A DNA stretch of 5,485 nucleotides from JBBAEA01 sp041656175 (lineage in GTDB: Bacteria > Myxococcota_A > Bradymonadia > UBA4248): assembly GCA_041656175.1 (NCBI GenBank), contig JBBAEA010000185.1:1-5485 (forward strand), read 5' to 3'. Of the stretch, positions 5,077 to 5,485 are shown piece after piece (the first letter of the stretch is position 1; every line of letters begins with the position of its first letter). A program made the translations under genes and the position numbers. The notes below the pieces were generated by a model. The model made no database searches and had not been told where the DNA came from. It saw only the letters and a list, made by a program, of their open reading frames with translations.

Positions 5077-5485
5077 CAATAAACTGCACGTTATTGAGAC
5101 GAATTTCAAGCGCTGACAGTTTTAACGTGGCGGTGGGCTTGTGCTGAATTTTGCATTGCTTACTTGAAATAGCCAACGATTTTTGTTTACCTATAGTGAG
5201 CTTTGTGACGAAGTACAAAGCCAAGTTTGCGCTGAATCTTAGGCATTGCCAAGAAATGCTGAATTTATCGTTTAGGGAAACTCTGATTTATAGGTGGGAC
5301 ACTAGCCACGCTAAGGGGCCGAAACGAGTAAAACTAAGTGTTTTACGAGTTGATGGCTCGCTTTCGCAGTGAGCATGTCCAAGCCAAGCTCGCTTGAGCT
5401 TGTGACATGCGAACAAGAAAAAAAACCGTAGGTTTTTCATGAGACTAGATTTGCGCAATCGAACGCAAGCCTGCGTGAGTGCAGC
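5077..5485. other. Non-coding stretch with a series of hairpins; no supported gene
   Basis: No frame here has an SD together with a plausible product. Four stems are visible. GCTTTGT/ACAAAGC is at 5200-5221 (loop 8). GTAAAAC/GTTTTAC is at 5328-5346 (loop 5). A compound stem at 5373-5410 joins GCATGTC/GACATGC with CAAGCTC/GAGCTTG. AAAAACC/GGTTTTT is at 5421-5437 (loop 3). A TATAGT hexamer at 5192-5197 resembles a -10 box but has no well-spaced -35. GCTGAAT recurs at 5143, 5231 and 5258. The stretch could hold a structured RNA or decayed repeats. Confidence 0.5.
5421..5437. terminator. Small A/T-flanked hairpin, possible bidirectional terminator
   Basis: AAAAACC and GGTTTTT pair perfectly around GTA. 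Reading the minus strand, the stem ends in eight T bases; reading the plus strand, in five. The GC core is only two base pairs, so terminator strength is doubtful. Confidence 0.3.

Noticed and set aside
5151..5372. Plus-strand 73-aa frame starting at TTG
   Set aside because: TTG start without an SD, no recognisable domain, and the frame runs through several hairpins and short repeats.
5288..5485. Minus-strand frame open to the window edge, with an ATG near 5440 giving MKNLRFFFLFAC...
   Set aside because: It looks like a signal peptide at first, but there is no SD, it is translated from the AAAAACC/GGTTTTT and CATGTC hairpins, and its remainder matches nothing known to me.

Overview
This window is chromosomal DNA from an unidentified bacterium. 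The genes use bacterial Shine-Dalgarno (SD) starts, the enolase homologue is of bacterial length, and overall base composition is moderate (judged by eye). No rRNA, tRNA, CRISPR array or transposase was seen. The lineage cannot be fixed from the sequence. A resemblance of two proteins to families I associate with myxobacterial/Bradymonadales-type genomes is only a weak hint.

Layout. Bases 1-240 hold two tandem copies (143-bp period) of a palindromic repeat built from CACGAA/TTCGTG motifs. Bases 334-957 (+) encode a 207-aa protein with the outline of a JAB/MPN (JAMM) metalloprotease fold but without the catalytic glutamate and one zinc-ligand histidine. Its stop codon abuts the SD of the next gene. 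Bases 973-2253 (+) encode a 426-aa enolase homologue that aligns almost gap-free with enolases through its C-terminal half. Its metal ligands and most catalytic residues are intact, but the catalytic base lysine (yeast Lys345) is Ala338 and the mobile active-site loop is altered. The two genes form a tight, probably translationally coupled pair. Bases 2254-2509 carry a G/C hairpin and a perfect 15-bp inverted repeat. Bases 2510-3577 (+) encode a 355-aa protein of unknown function that becomes AT-rich toward its end. Bases 3578-4133 are a non-coding mosaic of short tandem and palindromic repeats. Bases 4134-5036 (-) encode a zinc D,D-peptidase of the M15 type with peptidoglycan-binding-like modules and no signal peptide; a perfect hairpin sits directly against its SD. 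Bases 5077-5485 hold no supported gene but several hairpins.

How it works together. The most notable content is the pair at 334-2253: two proteins from normally enzymatic folds, each missing catalytic residues, encoded in one apparent operon. I infer, without proof, that they may form a binding, scaffold or regulatory module rather than a protease and a glycolytic enzyme. The convergent M15 gene looks independent of this pair. The abundance of intergenic palindromes suggests a genome rich in small non-autonomous repeats.
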